Shown here in pieces: positions 7,858 through 18,412 of a DNA stretch of 35,694 bases (positions are counted from its first letter, which is position 1; each line of letters begins with the position of its first letter). The position numbers and the translations under genes are program-made. Below the pieces are notes generated by a model, which saw only the letters and a program-made list of their open reading frames with translations, ran no database searches and was not told where the DNA came from. Source of the stretch: Leucobacter chromiireducens (GTDB lineage: Bacteria; Actinomycetota; Actinomycetes; Actinomycetales; Microbacteriaceae); assembly GCF_003917135.1 (NCBI RefSeq), contig NZ_RPDI01000028.1, positions 1-35,694 on the forward strand, read 5' to 3'.

Positions 7858-8564
7858 GCGTCCAGCGTACGCGCCGCAGCCTGATCGGCAGCGTCGAGTT
7901 GCTCAAGTGCCGCGATCAGCGCAGCGTCTGCCTGCCGCGCGCGAGCCAGCCCAACGAGTTTGCCCGTCGCACGCGCGATCTTTGCCGGGCTCGCGGACGG
8001 GCTCGCCCCCGCGGCGCGAAGCACCGGATCCAGCGCGTCCAGCTGCGCCTCAGCGCCGCCGGGCAGCAGCTCGGCCTCCCACTCGCGCCAGGCGCGGCGC
8101 ACGCCGTCGGCGAGATCTGTCGCGCGCACGCGGTCGTCGGCGAGCTCGATGAGTTCGCGCCCGTCCGCGTCGCGCAGCACAACGACCGTGCGCTCGGTGC
8201 GCAGTTCGGCGCGCGGTTGCACCGATCCGGCGGCCACCCCGATCCGCGCGGCGAGCTCCGCGAGCAGCCCGGCGGGGAGCTGCCGCTCGAGCGGCCAGTG
8301 CTGCTCGACCACGCCGCCGGGCGTCCGCCGCTTCACGTGCCACCCGGCGTCCGAGCCACCCTCGCGCACCCGCACCGCGATCCCCGCGCGCGCGAGATCC
8401 TCATCGGGCGTCTCGTAGTACCGCGCCACGAGCTCGAACGTCTCAGGCGCGTCGGCGGCGAACCCCGCGCGAGCAAAATCCGCCGCGCTCGGCAGCGGCG
8501 CATCGACCGCGATCTCGTACTTGCGCTCGATCTCGAGCGACTCGGTTCCCGGCTGTGTCGTCAC
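7854..8564 (-). CDS. CYTH-domain protein (triphosphate tunnel metalloenzyme superfamily)
   Basis: This 236-residue protein opens with SLEIERKYEI near residue 9, the ExExK signature that binds the triphosphate and metal in CYTH domains. Alternating charged strands follow, with conserved Arg/Lys/Glu (VRVREG, WHVKRRT, ELRTER, ELADDRV, EWEAEL), consistent with the eight-stranded tunnel. Known members hydrolyse inorganic triphosphate or thiamine triphosphate, or cyclise ATP. Here a phosphatase role is inferred but the substrate is unknown. The GTG start at 8564 follows TAAGCT by six bases with no Shine-Dalgarno sequence, so a leaderless transcript is possible even though the upstream transporter ends only nine bases away. 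It is translationally coupled to the small membrane protein downstream. Confidence 0.88.
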   Translation of the reverse strand: MTTQPGTESLEIERKYEIAVDAPLPSAADFARAGFAADAPETFELVARYYETPDEDLARAGIAVRVREGGSDAGWHVKRRTPGGVVEQHWPLERQLPAGLLAELAARIGVAAGSVQPRAELRTERTVVVLRDADGRELIELADDRVRATDLADGVRRAWREWEAELLPGGAEAQLDALDPVLRAAGASPSASPAKIARATGKLVGLARARQADAALIAALEQLDAADQAAARTLDA

Positions 8565-8570
8565 GCCGAT

Positions 8571-8576
8571 AGCTTA
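8571..8576 (-). promoter_or_regulatory. -10 box overlapping the transporter stop codon
   Basis: TAAGCT on the minus strand ends six bases before the GTG of the CYTH gene. Its first three bases are the TAA stop of the transporter gene. It may allow the CYTH gene to be transcribed separately as a leaderless message. Confidence 0.4.
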
Positions 8577-9527
8577 CGGGGTGACCGGGCGATCCTGTGC
8601 GGGATCGGCGGGTGCCGGATCGGCGGGTGCCGGATCGGCGGGTGCCGGCTCGCGCGCGGCCGGGCCGTGCCCGCCGGACAGCCACACGATCCCCGCGCCG
8701 GCCGCGACGACGAGGATGATGCCGGCGAGCGCGATCGGAGTGAGGAGCTGATCGAGGAAGAGCGCGCCGAGGATCGTGCCAACCACCGGGTCGAAGGCGA
8801 AGAACACGCCGAGCACGCGCGCCGAGGTGAGCCGGCCAGCGATCGTGTCGACCGTGAACGCGAGCGCCGTGCCGAGCAGCGCTGAGGCGAGCAGCGGGAT
8901 CAGGTGCTCGACGCGCACGAGCGGCACAATGGGCGCGGAGAAGGGCAGGGTGAGGATCGCAGCCACCGTCACCGACAGCGCGACGCTCGGCAGCCCACCG
9001 TCGGACTGGCCGACGTGCGCGGCGAGCAGCGTGTAGAGCCCGAACGCCGCGCCGGCGAGCGCCGCGAACAGCAGGCCGAGCGGGTCGAGCGCACCGCCGA
9101 AGCCTGCGATCAGCGCGACACCGAGCAGCGCGACGACCGCGAGCAGCCCCTCGCGGGCGCGGCGGGACGCGAGCAGCGCGACGAGGCAGGGCCCGAGGAA
9201 GTCGATCGTGGTCGCGATGCCGAGCGGCAGGCGCGCGAAGGCCAGGTAGAGGAAGGCGTTCATCGCCGCCATGGCGACGCCGTAGAGCACGATGCCGGCC
9301 CACTCCTTGCGGGTGCGCCCGCGCAGGCGCGGCCGGAAGAGCAGCAGCAGGATCACCGCGGCGATCAGCATGCGGAGCGCGCTCGTTCCGAGCACGCCAA
9401 ACGTCGGGAAGAGGCCAACCGCGATCACTGCGGAGAACTGCATTCCAAGGGAACCGATCAGCACGAGGAGCATGGCGCGGATCGTTGCGCTGCGTCCGAA
9501 GTGCTGTGGCGTCGACACTGAGCTCAT
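8574..9527 (-). CDS. EamA/DMT-family transporter (RhtA-like exporter)
   Basis: This 317-residue membrane protein has about ten hydrophobic helices arranged as two EamA repeats. The segment LGIATTIDFLGPCLVALL followed by ASRR resembles RhtA, the threonine/homoserine exporter, and the second repeat contains LIPLLASALLGTALAFTVDTIA. Export of an amino acid or a related metabolite is inferred; the substrate is unknown. I start it at the ATG at 9527, seven bases after TAGAGT. The open frame continues upstream but overlaps the divergent gene and its promoter. The C-terminus is a short Ala/Pro/Asp tail encoded by a 15-bp tandem repeat. It is the first gene of the transporter-CYTH-small protein cluster. 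Confidence 0.85.
   Translation of the reverse strand: MSSVSTPQHFGRSATIRAMLLVLIGSLGMQFSAVIAVGLFPTFGVLGTSALRMLIAAVILLLLFRPRLRGRTRKEWAGIVLYGVAMAAMNAFLYLAFARLPLGIATTIDFLGPCLVALLASRRAREGLLAVVALLGVALIAGFGGALDPLGLLFAALAGAAFGLYTLLAAHVGQSDGGLPSVALSVTVAAILTLPFSAPIVPLVRVEHLIPLLASALLGTALAFTVDTIAGRLTSARVLGVFFAFDPVVGTILGALFLDQLLTPIALAGIILVVAAGAGIVWLSGGHGPAAREPAPADPAPADPAPADPAQDRPVTP
8603..8647. repeat. Tandem repeat, 15-bp unit, three identical copies
   Basis: The unit GATCGGCGGGTGCCG is repeated exactly three times. On the minus strand it encodes the Ala-Pro-Ala-Asp-Pro tail of the EamA transporter. Being in-frame and perfect, it is a likely site of copy-number variation. Confidence 0.9.
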
Positions 9528-9534
9528 CAGACCA

Positions 9535-9540
9535 ACTCTA
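9535..9540 (-). promoter_or_regulatory. -10 box of the EamA transporter (leaderless)
   Basis: TAGAGT on the minus strand ends seven bases before the ATG at 9527. It is separated by only eight bases from the divergent box at 9549-9554, so the two promoters overlap back to back. Confidence 0.5.
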
Positions 9541-9548
9541 GTGCCGGA

Positions 9549-9554
9549 TACACT
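9549..9554 (+). promoter_or_regulatory. -10 box of the divergent gene (leaderless)
   Basis: TACACT ends six bases before the GTG at 9561. There is no Shine-Dalgarno sequence in the six-base gap, supporting a leaderless transcript. Confidence 0.5.
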
Positions 9555-9560
9555 TGCCGG

Positions 9561-10124
9561 GTGACAGCAGACGCAGGAGACGCCGGGGCGACCGCCCGCG
9601 CCACCGCGGCCTGCACCGCGACCGCCGAACGGCTCACGCTCGCCGGCGTCGAGGCCGAGCACCTCGCCGTGCTCGAGCCGCCTCGGCGCGTCCTGCTGTG
9701 GACGCGCCCAGCGCGGATGCGCGAGATCGGCAGGGTGTGGCGCCTCGGCACCCTCCTCCTGGGCACCGATGGCGCACTCTACGCGGCGGGCAGGGCCACG
9801 CGGGCTGCCGAGCGCGGCCGACCCGGCTACCAGTCGCTCTCCCGCGAGGAGCGGCGCGAAATCGCCGCGGCGGCGCTGCGCGGCGGCTTTGCGAGCGGTG
9901 CGCCCGTGAACTTCGACGCGACCGAGATCCCGATCGAGGATCCCGCGGCGCTCGCCGCGCTCGCGGCGAGCGGCCCCGACGGCGGCGCCGAGCTGCCACT
10001 CGGCCTCGCCGACGGCGAGGTGCGCGTGCGCTGGCGCGCTGGTGCGCCACTCGCCGGGGCGCAGACCCTCGCGGCGTTTCTCTCGGAGCGCGCGGAGCTG
10101 CTGCGTTCGCCAGAGCCCAGCTAA
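9561..10124 (+). CDS. Conserved-looking protein of unknown function
   Basis: This 187-residue soluble protein has no signal peptide or membrane segment. The central part (RVLLWTRPARMREIGRVWRLG, then GTDGALYAAG) is strand-rich and basic. It is followed by a helical segment with YQSLSREERREIAAAALRGG and a strand ending in EVRVRWRAGAPL. I do not recognise the family. The GTG start at 9561 is chosen because it lies six bases after TACACT; the start fits the leaderless pattern of neighbouring genes. It is transcribed divergently from the EamA transporter and ends 38 bases before the terminator stem of the opposite-strand small RNA. Confidence 0.7.
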   Translation: MTADAGDAGATARATAACTATAERLTLAGVEAEHLAVLEPPRRVLLWTRPARMREIGRVWRLGTLLLGTDGALYAAGRATRAAERGRPGYQSLSREERREIAAAALRGGFASGAPVNFDATEIPIEDPAALAALAASGPDGGAELPLGLADGEVRVRWRAGAPLAGAQTLAAFLSERAELLRSPEPS

Positions 10125-10154
10125 CTCGGCAGGCGCGGCCGGGGCACAGACCCC

Positions 10155-10206
10155 AGAAAACAACTGTGCCGGCCGCAATGTGATGGGGGATGCGGCCGGC
10201 ACAGTT
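10155..10206 (-). terminator. Rho-independent terminator of the 6C-like RNA
   Basis: A 16-bp perfect stem (10162-10177 with 10191-10206; arm AACTGTGCCGGCCGCA) with a 13-nt loop, followed on the minus strand by GTTTTCTG. On the plus strand no T-tract follows, so it acts mainly on the minus strand. Confidence 0.8.
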
Positions 10207-10318
10207 CGAAGACCTACTCAAGACGCGCGACGAAAATGGGGGAATGCCGCGGTCTGGGGATTGAGTAGTTCGTGTCGCGCGGATGGGGGGATCCGCGCTC
10301 CACCGGGGGTTGGTGGTG
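10155..10318 (-). ncRNA. 6C-like small RNA with four C-rich-loop hairpins and terminator
   Basis: Read on the minus strand, four stem-loops follow one another. The first (10316-10300) has stem CCACC/GGTGG and loop AACCCCC. The second (10298-10277) has a perfect 8-bp stem GCGCGGAT/ATCCGCGC closing a loop of exactly six C. The third (10268-10214) has an outer stem CTACTCAA/TTGAGTAG and an inner GC stem presenting ATTCCCCCATT. The fourth (10206-10162) has a perfect 16-bp stem with CCCCC in its loop, followed by GTTTTCTG as a Rho-independent terminator. C-loop hairpins plus a terminator are the definition of the actinobacterial 6C RNA class; known members usually show two such hairpins. A weak -10 (TACGCT, 10329-10324) sits just upstream. 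The 5' end is approximate. Confidence 0.65.
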
Positions 10319-10461
10319 CTTTCAGCGTAGGCCAACGGCGGGCACGCGGAGCCCAGGAATCGTGACGTTCAGTAGCCAAACACCCAAAAATCCGTGATCA
10401 CGTGTACGCACTGGGTAGCGAAACGACTGTTTTGTGCAGTTCGGCGCGCAGATCGACCGCC

Positions 10462-10986
10462 CTATTGAGTGGCGGCATCTGATCGGGGTGAATCACTGGG
10501 GGTCGCTCCACTCTTCCGAAACGCCGCGCGCATGTGGTCGCTCGTCAGGAAGTCGGCGATCCCGATCATGATGAGGCTGAACAGGATCTGTTCGGTGATC
10601 ATCCACCCCGGGTAGAGATTGGGGATCGCGGCCATCACGAGCGTGATCACGGGAAAGATCTGCGCGAAGAGACGCAACCTCTGGTACGACCACCGCCACC
10701 CCAACGCGGCGCGCCAGGTGAAGTATGCAAGCGTCACGGTCATTCCGAGCACCACCACCGTACGCATCCATACGGGGAAGGACACGCTGCCCCCAGACCC
10801 GGCGATCGCCGCAGCGACCACCACCGCGCCCAGGCCAAGCACGATCTCGACGCCCAGCAGCACCCAGATCCAGCGGAAGGCACGGCGGGTGCGCGGATGG
10901 TCGCGCGCGTCGACGGGAATGCGCTCGTCGGAGGCTTTCCCACCCGCGAGCCGGTCGACACGTCGCAGCAGCTGTTCCCAGTTCAT
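10462..10986 (-). CDS. Membrane protein of unknown function, four predicted helices
   Basis: This 174-residue protein has an N-terminal amphipathic segment (MNWEQLLRRVDRLAGGKASD), then hydrophobic segments at roughly 39-61, 73-93, 103-125 and 130-148, and a polar Ser/Asp-rich tail. I do not recognise the family; nothing suggests an enzyme. The start is set at the ATG at 10986 because TACGAT ends exactly six bases upstream (10998-10993), the leaderless spacing used by neighbours. An in-frame upstream start at 11016 would place the -10 box inside the gene. It stands alone, between the 6C-like RNA downstream and a non-coding stretch before the tRNA. Confidence 0.75.
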   Translation of the reverse strand: MNWEQLLRRVDRLAGGKASDERIPVDARDHPRTRRAFRWIWVLLGVEIVLGLGAVVVAAAIAGSGGSVSFPVWMRTVVVLGMTVTLAYFTWRAALGWRWSYQRLRLFAQIFPVITLVMAAIPNLYPGWMITEQILFSLIMIGIADFLTSDHMRAAFRKSGATPSDSPRSDAATQ

Positions 10987-10992
10987 GGCGCA

Positions 10993-10998
10993 ATCGTA
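10993..10998 (-). promoter_or_regulatory. -10 box of the four-helix membrane protein (leaderless)
   Basis: TACGAT on the minus strand with exactly six bases to the ATG at 10986 and no ribosome site between them. Confidence 0.5.
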
Positions 10999-11170
10999 CG
11001 ACCGCCAGCTCCGCAAGCCGCGTGATCAAGATAAAGATCAATCAAAAGGTGGAGCGTCTGCCCCGTCCTCCCCCACCCCGCACCAACACGCCCCTGTCCA
11101 CTCTCATTTAGTGAGGGTTCGGGCCGCTTACCCCGCGGCTTTCCGGAGCACAGTCGAAGCAAAGTTGGAG

Positions 11171-11243
11171 TGCCCTGGAGAGGAATCGAACCTCCGACAC
11201 CTTCTTTAGGAGAGAAGTGCTCTATCCACTGAGCTACCAGGGC
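11171..11243 (-). tRNA. tRNA-Arg, anticodon CCU
   Basis: A full cloverleaf of 73 nt reads on the minus strand: acceptor GCCCTGG pairs with CCAGGGC, D-arm GCTC/GAGC, anticodon stem CTTCT/AGAAG with the seven-base loop CTCCTAA (anticodon CCT), T-arm GGAGG/CCTCT with loop TTCGAAT, and discriminator A. The 3' CCA is not encoded. It decodes AGG, a rare arginine codon in a genome this GC-rich. Confidence 0.95.
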
Positions 11244-11334
11244 GGAGCCGCACGCGGGCGACCTTTGGGAGTCTAGCGCACCCCAGGCACCGCGCAGCGC
11301 GCGTGCACCGCGCAGGGGCGCGGTCCGGTGAACG

Positions 11335-11371
11335 CAGAACGGGCGGGGTGAAGATCACCCCGCCCGTTCTG
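11335..11371 (-). terminator. Strong hairpin after the NlpC/P60 gene
   Basis: A perfect 17-bp stem (11335-11351 with 11355-11371; inner arm AACGGGCGGGGTGA) with a 3-nt loop lies ten bases past the stop. There is no clear U-tract, as is common for GC-rich actinobacterial terminators. Confidence 0.75.
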
Positions 11372-11381
11372 GGAAGCCTGC

Positions 11382-12146
11382 TTAGCCGAGACGGATCACG
11401 TCTGGCGTTGCGCTCGGCGACGCGTAGCCCGCGACGACCGTCTGGTTTCCCTGCCAGCCACCGTGCACGGCCTGGCCGTTGCCGATGTAGACCGCAACGT
11501 GGGGGGCACCCGGCCAGATCAGAATGTCGCCAGGGGCGTAGTTGCCGTCGGTGACGGGGGTGCCGTAGCGGTAGAAGTCGGAGACGCCGTGGTCGTAGCC
11601 GCCCTGGTCGCGACGCTCGGTGAGGCCGATGGCCGCGAGCGCGTTCTGGACGAGGTCGGTGCAGTCCTGCGAGACGCCCACCTGCGCGAGCGCAGCGGAG
11701 ACGAGGCCCTGCGCGCCCTTGCCAGCGGGAACATCCGCCGAGCTCTTGCTCTCGGGCTGCGCGGCGGTGCCGGTGCCCGTGCCGTTCACCGCTGCGGCCT
11801 GCTCTTCAGCGGCCTTCTTCGCATCGGCTTCGGCCTTCTTCTCGGCTTCCTTGACCTTGCGCTCCTGCTCGAGGATCGCGGAGCCCACCTCGCCGTCGAG
11901 TGCAACGACGGGGGAAATCTGTGCGGCGACCTCGGGCGTATCGAGGTTCTGCTGCAGCGTGATGTCGGCGTCGGGCTGCCCCTCGACCTCCGGTGCGAGC
12001 GCGTATGCGGGAAGCCCGAAGGTTCCGACGAGGCCCAGGCTCAGGACTGCTGCACCGACCATCTGGCCGACGCGCTTCGCCCGCGCCCGCGTGGGACGGG
12101 CAGCGTTGTCCGTAACCGCGACCTCAGTACTGGGGTTGTGATTCAC
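11382..12146 (-). CDS. Secreted C40 (NlpC/P60) peptidase
   Basis: This 254-residue exported protein probably cleaves peptidoglycan stem peptides. A basic N-terminus (about 28 residues) and hydrophobic core (MVGAAVLSLGLVGTFGLPAYA) form a signal peptide ending near residue 49. A short charged Lys/Glu/Ala coiled-coil (about 92-118) and a Thr/Ser-rich linker follow. The catalytic domain covers about 140-254, with Cys162 in SQDCTDL and His216 in PHVAVYIG. The preceding segment YAPGDILIW matches the usual GDLVFF position. The GTG at 12146 is preceded by AAGGTGAAGG. It has its own promoter and a strong terminator, so it is monocistronic. Confidence 0.88.
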   Translation of the reverse strand: MNHNPSTEVAVTDNAARPTRARAKRVGQMVGAAVLSLGLVGTFGLPAYALAPEVEGQPDADITLQQNLDTPEVAAQISPVVALDGEVGSAILEQERKVKEAEKKAEADAKKAAEEQAAAVNGTGTGTAAQPESKSSADVPAGKGAQGLVSAALAQVGVSQDCTDLVQNALAAIGLTERRDQGGYDHGVSDFYRYGTPVTDGNYAPGDILIWPGAPHVAVYIGNGQAVHGGWQGNQTVVAGYASPSATPDVIRLG

Positions 12147-12213
12147 GTGAATAATCTGCCTTCACCTTGTGGGTTGTCAGTCTGGAGCGCCTCCTGCGAG
12201 ACGCGACCGTTCA

Positions 12214-12242
12214 AGCGTAACGGATGATCACGGGAATGTCAC
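12214..12242 (-). promoter_or_regulatory. Promoter of the NlpC/P60 gene
   Basis: GTGACA (12242-12237) and TACGCT (12219-12214) on the minus strand are separated by 17 bases. This predicts a leader of about 60 nt. I saw no riboswitch fold in it. Confidence 0.6.
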
Positions 12243-12368
12243 GCTCAGGTCACGAAGCCGCCACGAGCCGCAGTATTTCAACGGTTTTCACGACGGCGCG
12301 GCCCAGAATTCACTCGATCCCGAACGAATTGCCAGGCCGCACACTGTTCGCGTACCGCGCGGCAGCGC

Positions 12369-14502
<2,134 letters not shown>

Positions 14503-14536
14503 CGCCGTCCTCTCGTAAGTCCATCTCCCAGCTTAG

Positions 14537-15706
<1,170 letters not shown>

Positions 15707-15709
15707 TCG

Positions 15710-16693
15710 CTACACCCGCGCGTGCGCGGCACGGCGGCCCCGCGGGGCCGTGGTGTCGCGCACGCGGCATGTTGCGACCACGTATCCGGCGACGCCGAGC
15801 ACCGCTGCGGCAGACCACACGGCCCACCAGGGGAAGCCAGGGATCACCGGGGCGGCGCCCGCCGCGTCGATATCCGCCTGCGGGGTGGGGGTGATGCGCT
15901 CACCGGTCACGAGGATGCGGTGCGTGTTGATGCCGAGCGGGGTGCACGTGATCAGCGTCGCGAGGTCCTTCCCGAACACAGGGTACAGCGACTCGGTCTC
16001 GTCCGGCTGCACGACGGTGGTCTCGGAGACTCGGTAGGTGAGCACCTCTCCCCACACCTCGATCGTGAACGTGTCGCCAGGCTGCAACTGGTCGAGGTTG
16101 TTGAACAGCTCGGCCTTCGCGAGCCCCCGGTGGCCGGTCAGCACCGTGTGCGTGGTCGGGCCGCCGACGGGCAGCGCGGTTCCCTCCAGGTGCCCGACGC
16201 CCTGCTGCAGCACCGCGTCGCTCGTGCCGTGATAGATCGGGAGATCGACGTCGATCTTCGGGATCTTGATGCGTGCCATGAGGCCTGAGGCGTCGCTCGC
16301 GAGCAGGCCGTCGTAGTCTGCACCGGCGGAGTTCGAGACCGCCTGCGGGATCCGCTCGCCGGCCGCGACGACCGCCGCGCCGGTGAGCCCCTCGTTGTAC
16401 TCGTGGGCCGCGGCGAGCTCGGCCGCGCGGGCCGCGACATCCCCCGCGCCCGTGTTTCGGTTGAGGCCGATGATCTCCCGCGAGTAGTCGAGCTGCGAGT
16501 ACCAGGTGGCGATGATCGGCGCCTGCAGGAGCGCGATCCCCGCGAGGGCGAGGAGCGCGACGAAGAGGACCACCGGGCTCGGTCTCCGCCAGCGGCGGAC
16601 CGAGCCCGGTGGGTGCGGAGAAGGCACGGTCGGCGACCCCGGTGCCGCCGAGGGATCTGTGGTGTGGGCCTCGGCGAGGGTCTGCAGCGACAC
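15710..16693 (-). CDS. Class C (pilus-polymerising) sortase
   Basis: This 327-residue membrane-bound transpeptidase joins pilin subunits through the pilin-motif lysine and LPXTG threonine. A cytoplasmic Pro/Ser-rich N-terminus is followed by a helix (about 39-60), the catalytic domain, and a second C-terminal helix (about 287-308), the two-helix layout typical of class C. The catalytic residues are His in VLTGHRG, Cys250 in TLITCTPLG and Arg259 in THRILV. The usual DPW/DPF lid motif is not evident between the first helix and IKIPKIDVDLPIYHG. The GTG at 16693 is preceded by AGAAGGA. It is the last gene of the tip-pilin-sortase operon, 99 bases after the pilin stop, with a hairpin in between. 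Confidence 0.92.
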   Translation of the reverse strand: MSLQTLAEAHTTDPSAAPGSPTVPSPHPPGSVRRWRRPSPVVLFVALLALAGIALLQAPIIATWYSQLDYSREIIGLNRNTGAGDVAARAAELAAAHEYNEGLTGAAVVAAGERIPQAVSNSAGADYDGLLASDASGLMARIKIPKIDVDLPIYHGTSDAVLQQGVGHLEGTALPVGGPTTHTVLTGHRGLAKAELFNNLDQLQPGDTFTIEVWGEVLTYRVSETTVVQPDETESLYPVFGKDLATLITCTPLGINTHRILVTGERITPTPQADIDAAGAAPVIPGFPWWAVWSAAAVLGVAGYVVATCRVRDTTAPRGRRAAHARV

Positions 16694-16756
16694 GGATTGT
16701 CCTTCTCACAGGGGCCGGCGGGAGATGGGGAAATCCTCCGCCGACCCGGTCGGTGG

Positions 16757-16786
16757 GCCGGGGCCAGGCGTGCGCCCGGCCCCGGC
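16757..16786 (-). terminator. Intra-operon hairpin between pilin and sortase
   Basis: GCCGGGGCC (16757-16765) pairs with GGCCCCGGC (16778-16786), just after the pilin stop. It lacks a U-tract. It may stabilise the abundant pilin mRNA or lower sortase expression relative to pilin. Confidence 0.5.
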
Positions 16787-16792
16787 GGCTGG

Positions 16793-18310
16793 TTACTCCG
16801 CCCGCGCCGTGCGGCGACGCGAGATGAGCAGGCCCGTTCCGGCCGCGGCGATCAGCAGGGCGCCGCCGGCGAGCGACAGCATCAGTGCGCCAGCGGAGCC
16901 GGTGAGCGGCAGGCCGGGCACGCGCTGCTGCACGTTCTCGACGGTGACGTCGACGTCGGCCGTCGCGCCGGTCTTCACGGCAATCGGGAAGAGCGCGGCG
17001 GCGCCGGTCGGGGTGACGTACCCCGCGGGAGCTGCGATCTCCTTGAGGACGTAGCAGCGCTGCGCCGCGTTCTTCGTCTCGTTCTCGCTGTCACTCACGA
17101 AGAGGCCGGGAACCGTGACCTGACCGTTCGTTCCGGTGGTGAACTCGCTCGCGCCGCTCACCTGCAGTGCCGCGCCGGTCGGGGTCGCGCTCGTGCAGTC
17201 CGCCGCGTAGGGGTCGGTGGCCGCGTAGACCTCGAACTTTGCGCCAGCCAGGGTGGCCTTGCTCGTTGCGTCGACCTTCTTCACGACGACATCGCCCCAG
17301 TTGGTGCGCACCGTGTTGGTGGTGAACTTGGTGCCGTTCACGGTCTCGAACGCCGTGTTCTCGATCACGCCGTCACCCAGCGAGGTCACGGTGCCCTGGA
17401 AGGTCACCACGATCTCCTTGCCAGCGAGGGTGCGCAGGTAGGCGAGGCCGGGAGCCGAAGCGAAGGAGAGCGTCACGGTCTGGCCGGACGCCGTTGCGGA
17501 GAAGTTCGAGGCCAGGACCGAAGCGCCGTCCACCGAGATGCTCTTGATGCCGACGCCGATGCCGTCAGCCGCGGGCGACGGGGTGAGGCGCGGATCGAGG
17601 GTGTCGGAGATGTCGAAGCTCGTGAAGCTGCGGCCTGCGGCGAGCGCTGGCACCTTGACGGTGACGGGGAACTCGACCGTGCTGCCGAGGCCGAGCCCCT
17701 GCTGCGCCGAGATCGTCTTCGAGACGCTCGTCACACCGTTCTTCGGGTAGACGTGCACGTCGGTCAGCCAGGCACCCTCGAACGGGTAGGGAACGGTGAC
17801 GATGAAGGGCGCTGCGCGGTCGACCACCTGCGCGGGAGCTGCGGTCTCGCAGACCACGTAGACACCCATCTCGGTGGGGATCGTTGCGGTGCCGCTCGCG
17901 TCGGTCGTCGCCGGGGTGAGCGCGGCACCGAGCTGGTAGCCGCTCGGTGCGCTGCAGTCCGCGCCGGCCTGCAGGCCGTCGAGCTGGTCCCACGCATCGG
18001 GATCGCTCAGGTCGATCGCCTCGCCCTCGCCCGTGAGCAGTGGGTAGGCGGTGAACGTCACGTCAGCGATCCCCGGGGTGGGGATGGCCGGGCCGGTCCC
18101 GTCCGGGCTCTGCGACACCTGCTCGCTGCCCGTCTGGTGCTCGTGCTTGTGCACGATGATGGAGCCGCTCGCCTCCGGATCGATGCCGCCGAGCTCCGGC
18201 GCTGCGTACGCCGGCGCGCCGGCAGCGACGACGCCGAGCAGCGCAACGGCGGATACGGCGAGCGCGGCAAGTGCGCGTTTCGGGGTTCCCCCGCGACCGT
18301 TCTGACTCAT
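16793..18310 (-). CDS. Major pilin subunit, SpaH/EbpB family, LPLTG-anchored
   Basis: This 505-residue shaft pilin has a signal peptide (to about residue 37, ending AYA) and Ig-like domains with isopeptide potential. The pilin motif WLTDVHVYPK at 181-190 supplies Lys190 for polymerisation. An E-box lies in YVLKEIAAPAGY. The sorting signal LPLTG at 467-471 is followed by a hydrophobic helix and RRRTARAE. Length is typical of SpaA/SpaH-type major pilins. AGGAAGG precedes the ATG. It lies between the tip adhesin and the class C sortase, as expected for a heterotrimeric-type pilus operon lacking a separate minor base pilin. Confidence 0.93.
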   Translation of the reverse strand: MSQNGRGGTPKRALAALAVSAVALLGVVAAGAPAYAAPELGGIDPEASGSIIVHKHEHQTGSEQVSQSPDGTGPAIPTPGIADVTFTAYPLLTGEGEAIDLSDPDAWDQLDGLQAGADCSAPSGYQLGAALTPATTDASGTATIPTEMGVYVVCETAAPAQVVDRAAPFIVTVPYPFEGAWLTDVHVYPKNGVTSVSKTISAQQGLGLGSTVEFPVTVKVPALAAGRSFTSFDISDTLDPRLTPSPAADGIGVGIKSISVDGASVLASNFSATASGQTVTLSFASAPGLAYLRTLAGKEIVVTFQGTVTSLGDGVIENTAFETVNGTKFTTNTVRTNWGDVVVKKVDATSKATLAGAKFEVYAATDPYAADCTSATPTGAALQVSGASEFTTGTNGQVTVPGLFVSDSENETKNAAQRCYVLKEIAAPAGYVTPTGAAALFPIAVKTGATADVDVTVENVQQRVPGLPLTGSAGALMLSLAGGALLIAAAGTGLLISRRRTARAE

Positions 18311-18412
18311 GGTGGGTGTCCTTCCTGGGTGGTTTGTGTGGTGTGGGCCGGTGCTGCTGGCCCCGTGTGAACGCGTCCGGATCTGGCCGCGCCCTGGTCT
18401 GTGTGTCGCGCG

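Noticed and set aside
9528-10202. N-terminal extension of the EamA transporter frame
   Set aside because: The added residues are Arg/Ala/Gly-rich, overlap the divergent gene and its promoter, and the family begins near the ATG at 9527.
12147-12368. Riboswitch (c-di-AMP ydaO type) before the NlpC/P60 gene
   Set aside because: The predicted leader is only about 60 nt and lacks the conserved ydaO segments; a simple promoter explains the region.
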